Shown here in pieces: positions 22,953 through 31,392 of a stretch of DNA of 64,000 nucleotides; the first letter of the stretch is position 1, and each line of letters begins with the position of its first letter. Source of the DNA: an uncultured Oscillospiraceae bacterium (GTDB lineage Bacteria > Bacillota > Clostridia > Oscillospirales > Oscillospiraceae); assembly GCA_900754965.1 (NCBI GenBank), contig CAAEEO010000004.1, positions 1 through 64,000 of the forward strand, read 5' to 3'. Position numbers and translations under genes: made by a program. A model generated the notes under the pieces. That model saw nothing but the letters and a program-made list of their open reading frames with translations. It was not told the origin of the DNA and did not search any database.

Positions 22953-23863
22953 AGCGTCCCCCTCTCCGGCAGGAGGCGCTCCATGAGGTCGGCAATGGTC
23001 CGAAACACCTCCGCCAATTCACGAGACTCTTTCACCGTATCTTCCATCTCGTCCCTGGTCATGCGGGTGCATTTAGCCCAGATCCGGACATTTTCCTCTG
23101 TGGGGTCCAGCAGGACCGCCTTTTCATACGCCTTGCAGAAGACTCCGGCGATCTTCCCCTCACGGTCGATCTCCGCGTCCTTTTCCTGGATTTCCTTTTT
23201 TGCTTTCAGGATGTCCAGCGCCTCCTGGGCGGCCTGCTCCCGCTGCTCCTCCGGCAGATCCTCCACCTGCTTGGTGATCTGGTAGCCCTGATTGATGGAC
23301 AGTTCCTTCTTGTCCAGCGCCTCCTTGACCGCTGCGGGGGCGTGCTCGTCGATCTGCATCACTTTGCCCATGGTCCGCTCACCCAGACCAACGGAGTCTG
23401 CCAGTTCTTTGCGGGTATCAACAGGAGGAAGGTTTGGCAATGTTGCCGAACCTTCCTCAGATGGGCGGTATGCCTGCCCTCCGGCAGACATATTGGCCTT
23501 GGCCCTGGCTTCGATCTCCGGCTTAAGCTTCAGGGCGATCTTGCCCAGTTCCCACTTGTCCAGGTTACGGCGGCCTTTCTGGGTGTCCAGCGCCCACTGC
23601 TTGGCCTCCAGCAGATCGTCAAAGGCGAACACCAGCATCTGATAGGGCAGGCCGTGCTTGTCGCATAAGGATTTTCGGTTATGTCCGTCAATAACGACCA
23701 GATCCTCATTGACGATGATGGAGGTATAGCACCCATTTTTCAGGAGATCTGTCTCCAGTGCGCCGAGCTGCTCCTCGCTCAAAGGCGGGAGCAGCTCGGC
23801 CATCTCAGGCAGCACAACAGGGGTGTGCTCTGTGCTGCTGTAAATGATCCCGGTGTTCTTCAT
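22949..23863 (-). CDS. ParB/Srx-fold N-terminal domain protein
   Basis: A 304-residue protein. Residues about 25-110 match the ParB N-terminal/sulfiredoxin-like fold, with VVIDGHNRKSLC near residue 57 standing in for the ParB GERRxRA-type box. Residues about 150-200 hold a helix-turn-helix-like stretch (ADSVGLGERTMGKVMQI), followed by a long charged coiled region (EEQREQAAQEALDILKAKKE). Likely a DNA-binding regulator or partition-related NTPase; proteins of this type are common in ICE operons beside SSB. It starts at the last base of the ssb stop codon. Confidence 0.8.
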   Translation of the reverse strand: MKNTGIIYSSTEHTPVVLPEMAELLPPLSEEQLGALETDLLKNGCYTSIIVNEDLVVIDGHNRKSLCDKHGLPYQMLVFAFDDLLEAKQWALDTQKGRRNLDKWELGKIALKLKPEIEARAKANMSAGGQAYRPSEEGSATLPNLPPVDTRKELADSVGLGERTMGKVMQIDEHAPAAVKEALDKKELSINQGYQITKQVEDLPEEQREQAAQEALDILKAKKEIQEKDAEIDREGKIAGVFCKAYEKAVLLDPTEENVRIWAKCTRMTRDEMEDTVKESRELAEVFRTIADLMERLLPERGTL

Positions 23864-24234
23864 CAGGCGGCCTCACACTCGCCCTGGTTCTGCTCGGCAG
23901 CGGTCGCATCCTCTGCCCGACGGGGGGAGAGGAGCTCCACCTCCGCAGCCTTGATCAGGAAGCCGGGCTGGCGGGTGGGATCGTCAGAAAAAGTGATGGT
24001 CTCGAAGTCGCCGGAGGCGGCCAGCTTGCAGCCCTTCCAGGCATAGGCAGCACAGAACTCGGCCAGGGGGCCGCGCACCTTGATGGAGATGAAGTCGGTG
24101 AGCCGGTTGCCCTCCTGATCCCGATAGCGGCGGTCCGAGGCGATGCGCAGGATGGCATAGGGCTTGCCCGTGGTTTCGTTCATCTTCAGCTCCACATCAT
24201 TGGTCAGATTTCCAGTGGCAGTGATCTTCAACAT
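23863..24234 (-). CDS. ssb: Single-stranded DNA-binding protein of the ICE
   Basis: A 123-residue OB-fold protein: LKITATGNLTNDVELK at the N-terminus, RIASDRRYRDQEGNRLTDFISIK in the middle, and a short acidic tail (ending GECEAA) that lacks the classical DDDIPF tip. It probably coats transferred single strands during conjugation. It is the first gene of a tightly packed leftward operon ending at the methyltransferase. An AAAAAGGAGAAA ribosome site precedes it. Confidence 0.87.
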   Translation of the reverse strand: MLKITATGNLTNDVELKMNETTGKPYAILRIASDRRYRDQEGNRLTDFISIKVRGPLAEFCAAYAWKGCKLAASGDFETITFSDDPTRQPGFLIKAAEVELLSPRRAEDATAAEQNQGECEAA

Positions 24235-24271
24235 CGTTCATTTCTCCTTTTTCAGTTAGAATAGTTGGTTG

Positions 24272-24309
24272 TAAGAAAGAGGGGGACTCACAGCTTTTGT
24301 GAGTCCCCC
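24272..24309 (-). terminator. Intrinsic terminator after the adhesin gene
   Basis: Perfect 11-bp stem GGGGGACTCAC/GTGAGTCCCCC (24281-24291 with 24299-24309), eight-base loop, T-rich on the minus strand. It lies 7 bases after the adhesin stop and separates it from the ssb operon. Confidence 0.8.
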
Positions 24310-24315
24310 AAGGGC

Positions 24316-27300
24316 TTAATACCCCGTCCGGGGCAGGGTGGGAATGACGGGCTTGCCGTACACCGTGGTCACCCAGCGGCTGATGGCCTGCACCCACTGG
24401 CCGTTATAGACACCACCCACGTCGGCCACATTGACAAACGAGGTGGAGGCCAGGTTGGCCACGGCGGTGCAGTGGAGGTACGGCTTTTCTACCTGGGCAA
24501 AGCCAGCAGGGGCCTGTCCAAAGACGAACATGACCTCTGTGACCCGTTCATTGCTGGCAAGGCCCAGTGCGGTGGCCGAGGCAGCCAGGGTGTAGTTCTT
24601 GCTGGTGGACAGGTTGTCTGCCAGGGTCCGATACTCGCCGCCGTTCACACGATAGGTGATCTTATAGGTGCCGGGGAAGTTATAGGTTCCGGTGACTACC
24701 GTATCCAACCGAACCTCTGCGGGAAGGGTATCGCGCCAATAAAAGTTGTCCAGCCGGATGTTGGAATTGTTGGCAATGCCGGAGAACGTATAGCGCACCG
24801 GCTGGCCCGCCATGATCTCCTTGGGGCCGGTTTTGGTAATGGACACGCCGGTAGTCAGGCTCTTGTTGGTCACCTCAAATTTGACGATCTGTCCCTCATG
24901 TTCCAGATAGGCGGTGAGTTCCGTTTCATTTACGCCGTAATTGGCCGGAGCCTTGACCTCCCGGATGGTATAGCGGGAGAGAGGCAAAGGTTTGGACACG
25001 GCCAGCCCTCGGCTGTCGGAGCGGATGGTGTCCACTAGATTACCCGCCTTATCATAAATCTCAAATACGGCCCCCTCCAGCAGCGTTCCGGCAGGCAGGC
25101 CGTTGGTGGGGTTGTAGTCGGCAGACTTCTTGACAATCTGGATCTGGCCTGTGATGGCCCGGTTTTCCCAGGTGATTTCCGTGGTCTCGCCAGGCTTTAT
25201 ATAGACGGTTTTCAGCTGTTCGTCTACGATGTAGCCCTCGTTCTCCAGCTCCCGCAGATACACCTTGCCAGACAGCTCCAGGGTGTCAATGTAGGCGTAT
25301 CCGTTCTGGTCGGTGGTGAACTGATCCACCGGATTCATGTTGCTGTCATAGAGCAGGAAGGTCACGCCGTAAATGCCCTTTCGGGTGTCTGCGTCGATCT
25401 TGTGCAGCAGGATGCCGGAGAATGCCTTGTTGGTCACAGTCTTTCTGGTGATCTCCCCATCCTTTACGGTGAAGTAGATGGGTGTGGGGTCCAATTTGAA
25501 GGTATCCGGGCAATCGGTTTCCACGGCATAGTAGTTGTCAGCCTCCAAGGGCAAGAACACTTTTCCATCCTTCCCGGTGGTCACAGTGTCCACCAGAGCG
25601 TCGTCGCTGACGCGGCGGATTTCAAAGGTGACGCCGGAGATGGTTTCCGTTTTATCTGCCTCATTGACTTTGGTAAACTCCACACCGCCTACCGGTGAAT
25701 TGTAGAACCAGAGTTCCTGTGTATCGTCCGGGTTGACCACCACCGTCTGGCTCTGGGTGTTGGGGTCGATGGTGTACCCAGGGATGCTTTCCACTTCAGT
25801 TACTACCACTGTGCCGGTGATGCCGGAAAGGACGATCTGCCCCTCCGCATTGGTCCAGTACAACCCGTTGGAGGACAGCTTGCCGCCCTCGTCCGGCAGG
25901 TAGGAGCCGTCCGCATAGGTGATCTTGAATTGCACCCCCTCCAGCGGGGTCTTGTCCTTACTGGACAGCTTATGGATGATAAGATTTCCCAGGGGTTGAT
26001 TGCGGAACTCCACCGTGACGGTCTGGCCTTCCTTGACTTGGACGGTTTGGGGGGTATCGTCCAGCAGATAACCCGGCTTGGCACGGGTTTCCTTGATGAC
26101 CAGCGTGGTCCCAGGTTCTACCCCTTCCACCAGGAAAGTGCCGGTGCTGTCTGTCACGAACTTGCCGTTGGCATCACCCACCACGGAGCCGTCCGATTTT
26201 GTCACTAGGAACTCTACATTACTCAAGGGGCTGTTGTCTGCGCTGGACACCTTCTTCACCAAAATGGCCCCCTTGGGGGCATTGGAGAAGTAGAGGGTTA
26301 CGATGTCCTGGTCCTCGCCGGAGATATAGAAGGACTGGGGCGCGGCGTCGATCACGTGGCCGCTGTCGCTCTCCATCTCCTCGCAGATGTAATAGCCCTT
26401 TTTAAGTCCGGTGACGGTGAAAGAGCCGTTGGCCGAAGTCGTGTAAGTGCCGATCACAGTGCCGCCGCTGCCGCTGACCTCGCCACCCAGGTATTTCAGC
26501 TGGAAGCGGCAGCCGGAGATCCCAGCTCCAGTCACGCTATCCTGCTTGTAAACCACCAATGCAGACAGGGGCGTGTTTGGAATGGTTACAGTCTTATTTT
26601 CGCCGCCCTTGACGTAGACCTCTGTAACAGGGTCATCCGGAAACTGGTAGCCGGGGGCTGGCTTGGTCTCTTTGATGGTCAGCCAGCCGTCCTCGATGCC
26701 CTCCAGGATGATCTGACCCGCCTCGTCTGTCTGGAAGGTCCCCAGGTCCCGCTGTTCCCCAGTTTCCGTCTTATTGCTGGACCATGTGATGTGAAACTCG
26801 GCGTACTGGATGGGGTCATGGGTGACGGAGCTTTCTTTCTGGATGGTGACGGTGGGCCGCTTGTGGTTTTCAAAATACACATCCCGGTCCCGATTGGGAT
26901 AGAGGGTGACTAACTGGGGGTCTGCATCCGGGAGGTAGGGAGACGGGACGGACTTTTCAATCACCTCGTACACCTCGGGCATGAGGTTGGAGACAGTGGC
27001 AGAACCATCCGGCCCAGTGGTTACTTCGGCCACAGAATGTCCGTCCGCGCCCTTCACCAAGAACACGGTGCCGGGGACCGGCGCGCCGGTATCGGCGTCG
27101 TGCTTCCAGATGGTCAGGTTGGGCCGCTTGTCATTTTGCAGACAAATCGTGGCATCTTTACCGGGGAACAGCTGCACATGATACTCTGTGGGGTCCAGGA
27201 TATGGTCCGATACTGTGGTAACCTCTTGCAGGGAATAGACGCCAGGTTCCAGACCCTCCCAGGTGATCTCTCCTGTGCTGGAGGTGATGCGATCCAAATA

Positions 27301-29493
27301 TCGAGAGCCGTCCTCGATCTTGGACAGCCGGTAGGTGACGCCGCCCAGGGGTGTCCCATCCGCACTCTCTTTGTATAGATGCAGAGAGGGCAGCTTGGAA
27401 TTGGTGAACACAAATTGGGCCTGGTCACCGCCGTCCAGGTGGATGATCCGCTGGGCATCGTCTACCACATAGCCGGGGCACTCCAGTTCCGTTACTACAT
27501 AAGTGCCCACGGGGAGCTTGGAGAGGTCGATGGTCCCGTCCTCGGAAGTGGTGTACTCCTCCGGCCCGAAGCTGCCATCCACTGCCTCAAAACGGAATCG
27601 GGCGTTGGCGATAGGCTGGGAGAGGTCGGAACTGTCTACCTTGATAAGATGGATGCCGGGCAGGCGGTCATTGAAGAACACCAGGTCTTTGATGCCATCT
27701 CCGGCCTCCAACTCCACCTCCTGGGGAGTGGTATCCAGCACATGGCTGTCTCCGCCCGTATTCCGTTCCTCCACCCGGTAGGTGCCGGGCTGACAGTTGG
27801 TGAGGAGGATCTGGCCAAACTCGTCCGTCTGAAAGATGCCCAGGCTTTCGGCGTCCCGGAAAATCTCGAAGGAGACATTGGGCATGAGCTCCATGCTGCC
27901 TCGCTCATATTTGGTAATCCGCAGGCCGGGCAATTCTTGGTTGATAATTGTGACGGTGGATTCCTCCCCGGTCACGACCGCCACGGTCTGTACCGTGTCC
28001 GTGTCCGCGATCCAACCCTCAATGCCAGCCAGTTCCCGGACCTCCCAGCCGCCGGGGGCCAACTCATCGAAGACGATTACGCCATTATTGGTCTGGCCTG
28101 TCCGGGTCTCGCCAGTCTCGATGTGCTTAATCTGGATGGTGACGCCGGAGAGAGCGTCACCGGTGTCACTCCGCTTCTCCACCCGCAGGGAACCATAGGG
28201 GGCATTCCAGAACGTCAGAGTGGCGGTCTTGTCATACTCCACATCCGCGTGCTGGGTGCGCTCCTCCGGGAGCAAGTGATACCGGGGCGGAATCTCCTCG
28301 GTTACGGTATAGTGGCCCTCAAGGGTCAGGGGGATTACCACGGTTCCGTCCGGGCCGGTGGAGAAGGAGCCTACCTTGCGTCCCTCCGGGTCATAGATGG
28401 AGAATACAGCCCCTTCCAAAGGGAGCTCGGTCCCTTCCTCCAGCTTTACAATCTTTAGGGCCGTCTCGTCCGGGCCGGGTTCCCCGCCGTTCGCATAACT
28501 GCTGATGGCGGCCACATCCAGCCGCACATTATTGTCCAGGTCGCAGATGTAGTTTTGCAGTTCGCCGTACTTGTCCTTCTCCTGGCACACAGCGTACATG
28601 GCAGCATACTGGGCTACCGGTGCGGAAAGGGAGAGCTGCACATTACCGGACTGTCCCTCCACACTGCTGGCGGAATAGAGCACCTTGAATGTGCCCGCGT
28701 AGCCATCCGAGGTGGGCTGGGTGGTAACGGCGGTGATCTCGTTGTTGTTGGCATCCACGATCTTTGTGCCATCCGGAACACTGCCGGGATCAGAGAACGA
28801 TACGGTCACATCATAGTCGTACACCCAGGTCTCGCTCCAGACAGTAAATACCTGTTGCAAGTATGCCTGGCCGTCGATGGTCACGGGGTAGGCCGTAGAC
28901 TTGTCCGCTGTGACGGTCATCCGGGGAGAGAGCATATAGTTGTAGGTCGTACCCCGCTTATAAATGTCCTTGGCAGCGGCTAGGATGCGATTGCCAATGT
29001 CCAGTTCAGAGCCGGTCAGGCCGGGGGCTACCTTCAGATTGGCGATATTCCAGTTGGGGAGCAGGTAGCACCAAAGGGCCATTTTGGTGGCGTAATATGC
29101 CTGATATTTGTTGTCCAGGTTTAGCTCCCCCAGGCTGCGGTGAGGGTAGCCGTTGGAGATGATGCCTACCACCTTGGGGTCGCTGGCCTTTTCCTCGGCC
29201 AGGTACTTGATGCTCTCACCAGGGCCTACACTCTGCGGGACGCCGGGGGTGGTGGGGTTGACGCAGTAGGCTGGGGACTCCTTTGTTGTTCCATCATTGG
29301 ATTCGTACAAAAAGTAGGTGTATGTCTGTTTTTTGACTGCTCCATTGATAGAGAGATAGCCCAGTTCATAGTCTCCATTGTAGATGTTGACCTCGCCCAG
29401 GGCTTCTTCCACACTGTCTGCGGCAAAGACCGATGTAGGCAGGATGCCAAGCAGCAGGATACAGGCCAAAAACAGGGATAATAGTTTTTTCAT
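24316..29493 (-). CDS. Large Cna-B/SpaA repeat surface adhesin ending in LPRTGY
   Basis: A 1725-residue secreted protein. A signal peptide (about 1-24, cut after SVFA) is followed by a thioester-domain-like region with AYCVNP (Cys77) and ATKMALW near 137, where canonical domains have TQxAIW. From about residue 340 to 1530 I count 13 Cna-B/SpaA repeats, each opening with a pattern like LRVEKRSD or LIIHKLSS, whose Lys and later Glu could form isopeptide bonds. A DUF11-like domain follows. The protein ends PTLPRTGY with no hydrophobic anchor. Sortase and an anchored partner are encoded upstream. Likely role: cell-cell contact during mating or host binding. Confidence 0.9.
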   Translation of the reverse strand: MKKLLSLFLACILLLGILPTSVFAADSVEEALGEVNIYNGDYELGYLSINGAVKKQTYTYFLYESNDGTTKESPAYCVNPTTPGVPQSVGPGESIKYLAEEKASDPKVVGIISNGYPHRSLGELNLDNKYQAYYATKMALWCYLLPNWNIANLKVAPGLTGSELDIGNRILAAAKDIYKRGTTYNYMLSPRMTVTADKSTAYPVTIDGQAYLQQVFTVWSETWVYDYDVTVSFSDPGSVPDGTKIVDANNNEITAVTTQPTSDGYAGTFKVLYSASSVEGQSGNVQLSLSAPVAQYAAMYAVCQEKDKYGELQNYICDLDNNVRLDVAAISSYANGGEPGPDETALKIVKLEEGTELPLEGAVFSIYDPEGRKVGSFSTGPDGTVVIPLTLEGHYTVTEEIPPRYHLLPEERTQHADVEYDKTATLTFWNAPYGSLRVEKRSDTGDALSGVTIQIKHIETGETRTGQTNNGVIVFDELAPGGWEVRELAGIEGWIADTDTVQTVAVVTGEESTVTIINQELPGLRITKYERGSMELMPNVSFEIFRDAESLGIFQTDEFGQILLTNCQPGTYRVEERNTGGDSHVLDTTPQEVELEAGDGIKDLVFFNDRLPGIHLIKVDSSDLSQPIANARFRFEAVDGSFGPEEYTTSEDGTIDLSKLPVGTYVVTELECPGYVVDDAQRIIHLDGGDQAQFVFTNSKLPSLHLYKESADGTPLGGVTYRLSKIEDGSRYLDRITSSTGEITWEGLEPGVYSLQEVTTVSDHILDPTEYHVQLFPGKDATICLQNDKRPNLTIWKHDADTGAPVPGTVFLVKGADGHSVAEVTTGPDGSATVSNLMPEVYEVIEKSVPSPYLPDADPQLVTLYPNRDRDVYFENHKRPTVTIQKESSVTHDPIQYAEFHITWSSNKTETGEQRDLGTFQTDEAGQIILEGIEDGWLTIKETKPAPGYQFPDDPVTEVYVKGGENKTVTIPNTPLSALVVYKQDSVTGAGISGCRFQLKYLGGEVSGSGGTVIGTYTTSANGSFTVTGLKKGYYICEEMESDSGHVIDAAPQSFYISGEDQDIVTLYFSNAPKGAILVKKVSSADNSPLSNVEFLVTKSDGSVVGDANGKFVTDSTGTFLVEGVEPGTTLVIKETRAKPGYLLDDTPQTVQVKEGQTVTVEFRNQPLGNLIIHKLSSKDKTPLEGVQFKITYADGSYLPDEGGKLSSNGLYWTNAEGQIVLSGITGTVVVTEVESIPGYTIDPNTQSQTVVVNPDDTQELWFYNSPVGGVEFTKVNEADKTETISGVTFEIRRVSDDALVDTVTTGKDGKVFLPLEADNYYAVETDCPDTFKLDPTPIYFTVKDGEITRKTVTNKAFSGILLHKIDADTRKGIYGVTFLLYDSNMNPVDQFTTDQNGYAYIDTLELSGKVYLRELENEGYIVDEQLKTVYIKPGETTEITWENRAITGQIQIVKKSADYNPTNGLPAGTLLEGAVFEIYDKAGNLVDTIRSDSRGLAVSKPLPLSRYTIREVKAPANYGVNETELTAYLEHEGQIVKFEVTNKSLTTGVSITKTGPKEIMAGQPVRYTFSGIANNSNIRLDNFYWRDTLPAEVRLDTVVTGTYNFPGTYKITYRVNGGEYRTLADNLSTSKNYTLAASATALGLASNERVTEVMFVFGQAPAGFAQVEKPYLHCTAVANLASTSFVNVADVGGVYNGQWVQAISRWVTTVYGKPVIPTLPRTGY

Positions 29494-29516
29494 AGCGCCT
29501 CCTTTAATAATGGGCG

Positions 29517-29556
29517 GAAAGAGGTGTTGAACAATACGTTGCTCACCACCTCTTTC
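29517..29556 (-). promoter_or_regulatory. Long hairpin in the adhesin 5' leader
   Basis: An 18-position stem (one mismatch, one wobble) with loop TACG; outer arms GAAAGAGGTG/CACCTCTTTC. It lies 24 bases before the adhesin ATG and is not followed by a T run on the minus strand, so it may modulate translation or RNA stability instead of stopping transcription. Confidence 0.5.
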
Positions 29557-29592
29557 TGAACATGATTTAGTTGAGATTCAGAAGAAGCAAAG

Positions 29593-29641
29593 AGAAAAGC
29601 GCAGTGCGTTTCCTTGTGTTGAGAGAAAACGCACTGCGCTT
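29593..29641 (-). terminator. Intrinsic terminator after the sortase gene
   Basis: Perfect 15-bp stem (29597-29611 with 29627-29641) overlapping the sortase stop codon, followed by TTTT on the minus strand. The adhesin therefore probably has its own promoter between 29494 and 29596, though no clear -35/-10 pair is seen. Confidence 0.78.
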
Positions 29642-30404
29642 AAAGTTCTACGGCCCGGACGCACCAGCGGTATTCCTGCTGATCACGGACACAGGTAAAT
29701 AGGGTAATACGGTTGTCGGTGGTAGAGGCTGTGTCGCTGGTGTCTGTCTCCAGTACCTTTTCCACGCTGACTACCTGATAGGTCCGTGTGCCCAGCTTGG
29801 TGGTCCAGGTGATCGAGTCCCCTGGCTCCAAGGTATGCAGGTCTCCAAAATCATCTCGGACCCCGCGGTTGTGACCCGCAATACAGCAGTTGCCGTCCCA
29901 GACACTAGTGCCAGGGAAATGACCGGCCCCTTTAGCCAGAGTGTTGCTGTCTGTCCCTTCGTAGACCTTGGTAGACAGGCCGATGGCCGGGATCTTGAGT
30001 GTCCCCAGGTGTCCGCCGGAGTAGTAGAGATCGCTGGTGACGGCTGTATAGCCGACGTCCTGGCCAGAACTGCCCCCATTTCCTGTGTCGATCACAGGAT
30101 AGTTGACGCTCCCGGCCTGGGACACCAGCCCGCCACCATCCAGAGCACCGGGGATGAGATTGGGCGTCAGAGGGTCGCCGCTGCCGGGGAGGTAACTGGT
30201 AGGTGTGCCAAATCCAGGCGGGATCAGGGCGGTGTTCTTACTCCGGTCTACATTGGGATCTTCCCATTCGTAGATGGTGTCATCGCTGGTAGGTCTGCCG
30301 AATAGGTAATCGTCCGGGGCCTCCATGGTATATTCCAGGGCGCTGGCCTGTCCCACGCACAGGGTGCATAGCATTGTGGCCAGCAGAAGTGCTCTCAGCT
30401 TCAG
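29640..30404 (-). CDS. Sortase (class D-like) with a cleavable-type N-terminus
   Basis: A transpeptidase that cuts LPXTG-type signals. Catalytic His in IAGHNRG (residue 178), Cys in ITLFTC (238) and Arg in YRWCVR are all present, with the class D-like lead LGTLKIPAIGLSTKVYEG. The ATG at 30374 would leave an incomplete signal sequence. A CTG at 30404 gives MKLRALLLATMLC and an AxA-like QASA site, with an AAGGAG ribosome site inside the end of the upstream gene, so I favour CTG. It lies between the anchored protein gene and the LPRTGY adhesin gene, its probable substrate. Confidence 0.85.
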   Translation of the reverse strand: MKLRALLLATMLCTLCVGQASALEYTMEAPDDYLFGRPTSDDTIYEWEDPNVDRSKNTALIPPGFGTPTSYLPGSGDPLTPNLIPGALDGGGLVSQAGSVNYPVIDTGNGGSSGQDVGYTAVTSDLYYSGGHLGTLKIPAIGLSTKVYEGTDSNTLAKGAGHFPGTSVWDGNCCIAGHNRGVRDDFGDLHTLEPGDSITWTTKLGTRTYQVVSVEKVLETDTSDTASTTDNRITLFTCVRDQQEYRWCVRAVEL

Positions 30405-30409
30405 TTGAA

Positions 30410-31318
30410 TCAGCTCCTTCCTTTATACCGCTTGAACAGGAAAACCCCACCTGCAGTCAACAAGAGAATCGCGCCGCCAATCAGGAGGGGCTGTTTGATG
30501 TCGATATCTGCCATGGCCCCGTTTGAGTTTTCGCTGGAAGGGGTATCTGTGGGGGCCGGGTCAGTCTGCTCCGCGGGGATCTCCATGCTGCCAAAAATGG
30601 CGGTATAGGTCAACACAGAGCAGTTGGTTTTGGAAACTTGGCCGGTATAGTCTGCCGTAACAGTGTAGCCAGTAGCATAGGTGCTGCTGGTAGTGCCGGT
30701 ATATTTGGCAGTGGCGGTATAACGGGTGACGGCCCCATCCGCCCCAGCTTCACTGGTCTCGGCCCACTGGACGTCTGCCAGAGTCAGGCTTTTCCCATTA
30801 TCCTCAATGCTCTTTGGAATCAAAGATACATCCGCTTCCGAGAGATTGGGATAGATGCGGGTGGCGGAGAGATCCTTTGTCCGGGTAGCATAACCGTCTG
30901 CCGCTACCTTGACAGTGGTATGATCCAGTGTCAGAGTGCCGGTATAACCGTCCTCTGTGGTTACCTCCATCTGCGGTTCCAGACTCTGGAGGATCTTCTC
31001 CATATTGTTGGTCTCGCTGGCCAGAGTTTTGGTCTGGGTGATGGTCTGGATGTCCACCCCAACCTCGTCCTTCCGCGTCATATCCAGCAGATAATAGAGG
31101 CGGCCATCCCGCTCAAAATCCTCGGTGGGAATCTGGGATGGGTCATCTGCCAGGGACAGCTGGTACACTTTCTTGATCCTGGGGCTGTCTCCCTCCATAT
31201 ACTCCTCCACCGATGTGGGGTAGTAACTGGCACTCTGCTCCGGTTCAACGGCCAGAGCAGAGACAGATGCCGCCAGGAGCAGGGTCAGGGCGCACATCGT
31301 GGTCAAAATGCGTTTCAT
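30410..31318 (-). CDS. Secreted, membrane-anchored ICE surface protein of unknown function
   Basis: A 302-residue protein with a signal peptide (ALTLLLAASVSALA), a long extracellular part rich in Thr, Ser and Asp, and a C-terminal membrane helix (LLIGGAILLLTAGGVFLF) followed by KRYKGRS. There is no LPXTG motif before the helix. I do not recognise the family. It immediately precedes the sortase gene, whose ribosome site lies within its last codons, so the two are co-expressed with the surface module. Confidence 0.78.
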   Translation of the reverse strand: MKRILTTMCALTLLLAASVSALAVEPEQSASYYPTSVEEYMEGDSPRIKKVYQLSLADDPSQIPTEDFERDGRLYYLLDMTRKDEVGVDIQTITQTKTLASETNNMEKILQSLEPQMEVTTEDGYTGTLTLDHTTVKVAADGYATRTKDLSATRIYPNLSEADVSLIPKSIEDNGKSLTLADVQWAETSEAGADGAVTRYTATAKYTGTTSSTYATGYTVTADYTGQVSKTNCSVLTYTAIFGSMEIPAEQTDPAPTDTPSSENSNGAMADIDIKQPLLIGGAILLLTAGGVFLFKRYKGRS

Positions 31319-31392
31319 ACTGGATTCCTCCTACAACAATTTTTCTTTTGATTTGCCGGAAATCATATTGTTATTTCTTCTTTTGGAAATTG

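Noticed and set aside
24316..29493. Frameshift explaining the missing anchor of the adhesin
   Set aside because: The sequence after the stop in all three minus-strand frames gives no hydrophobic helix and goes straight into a terminator, so a simple frameshift does not explain it.
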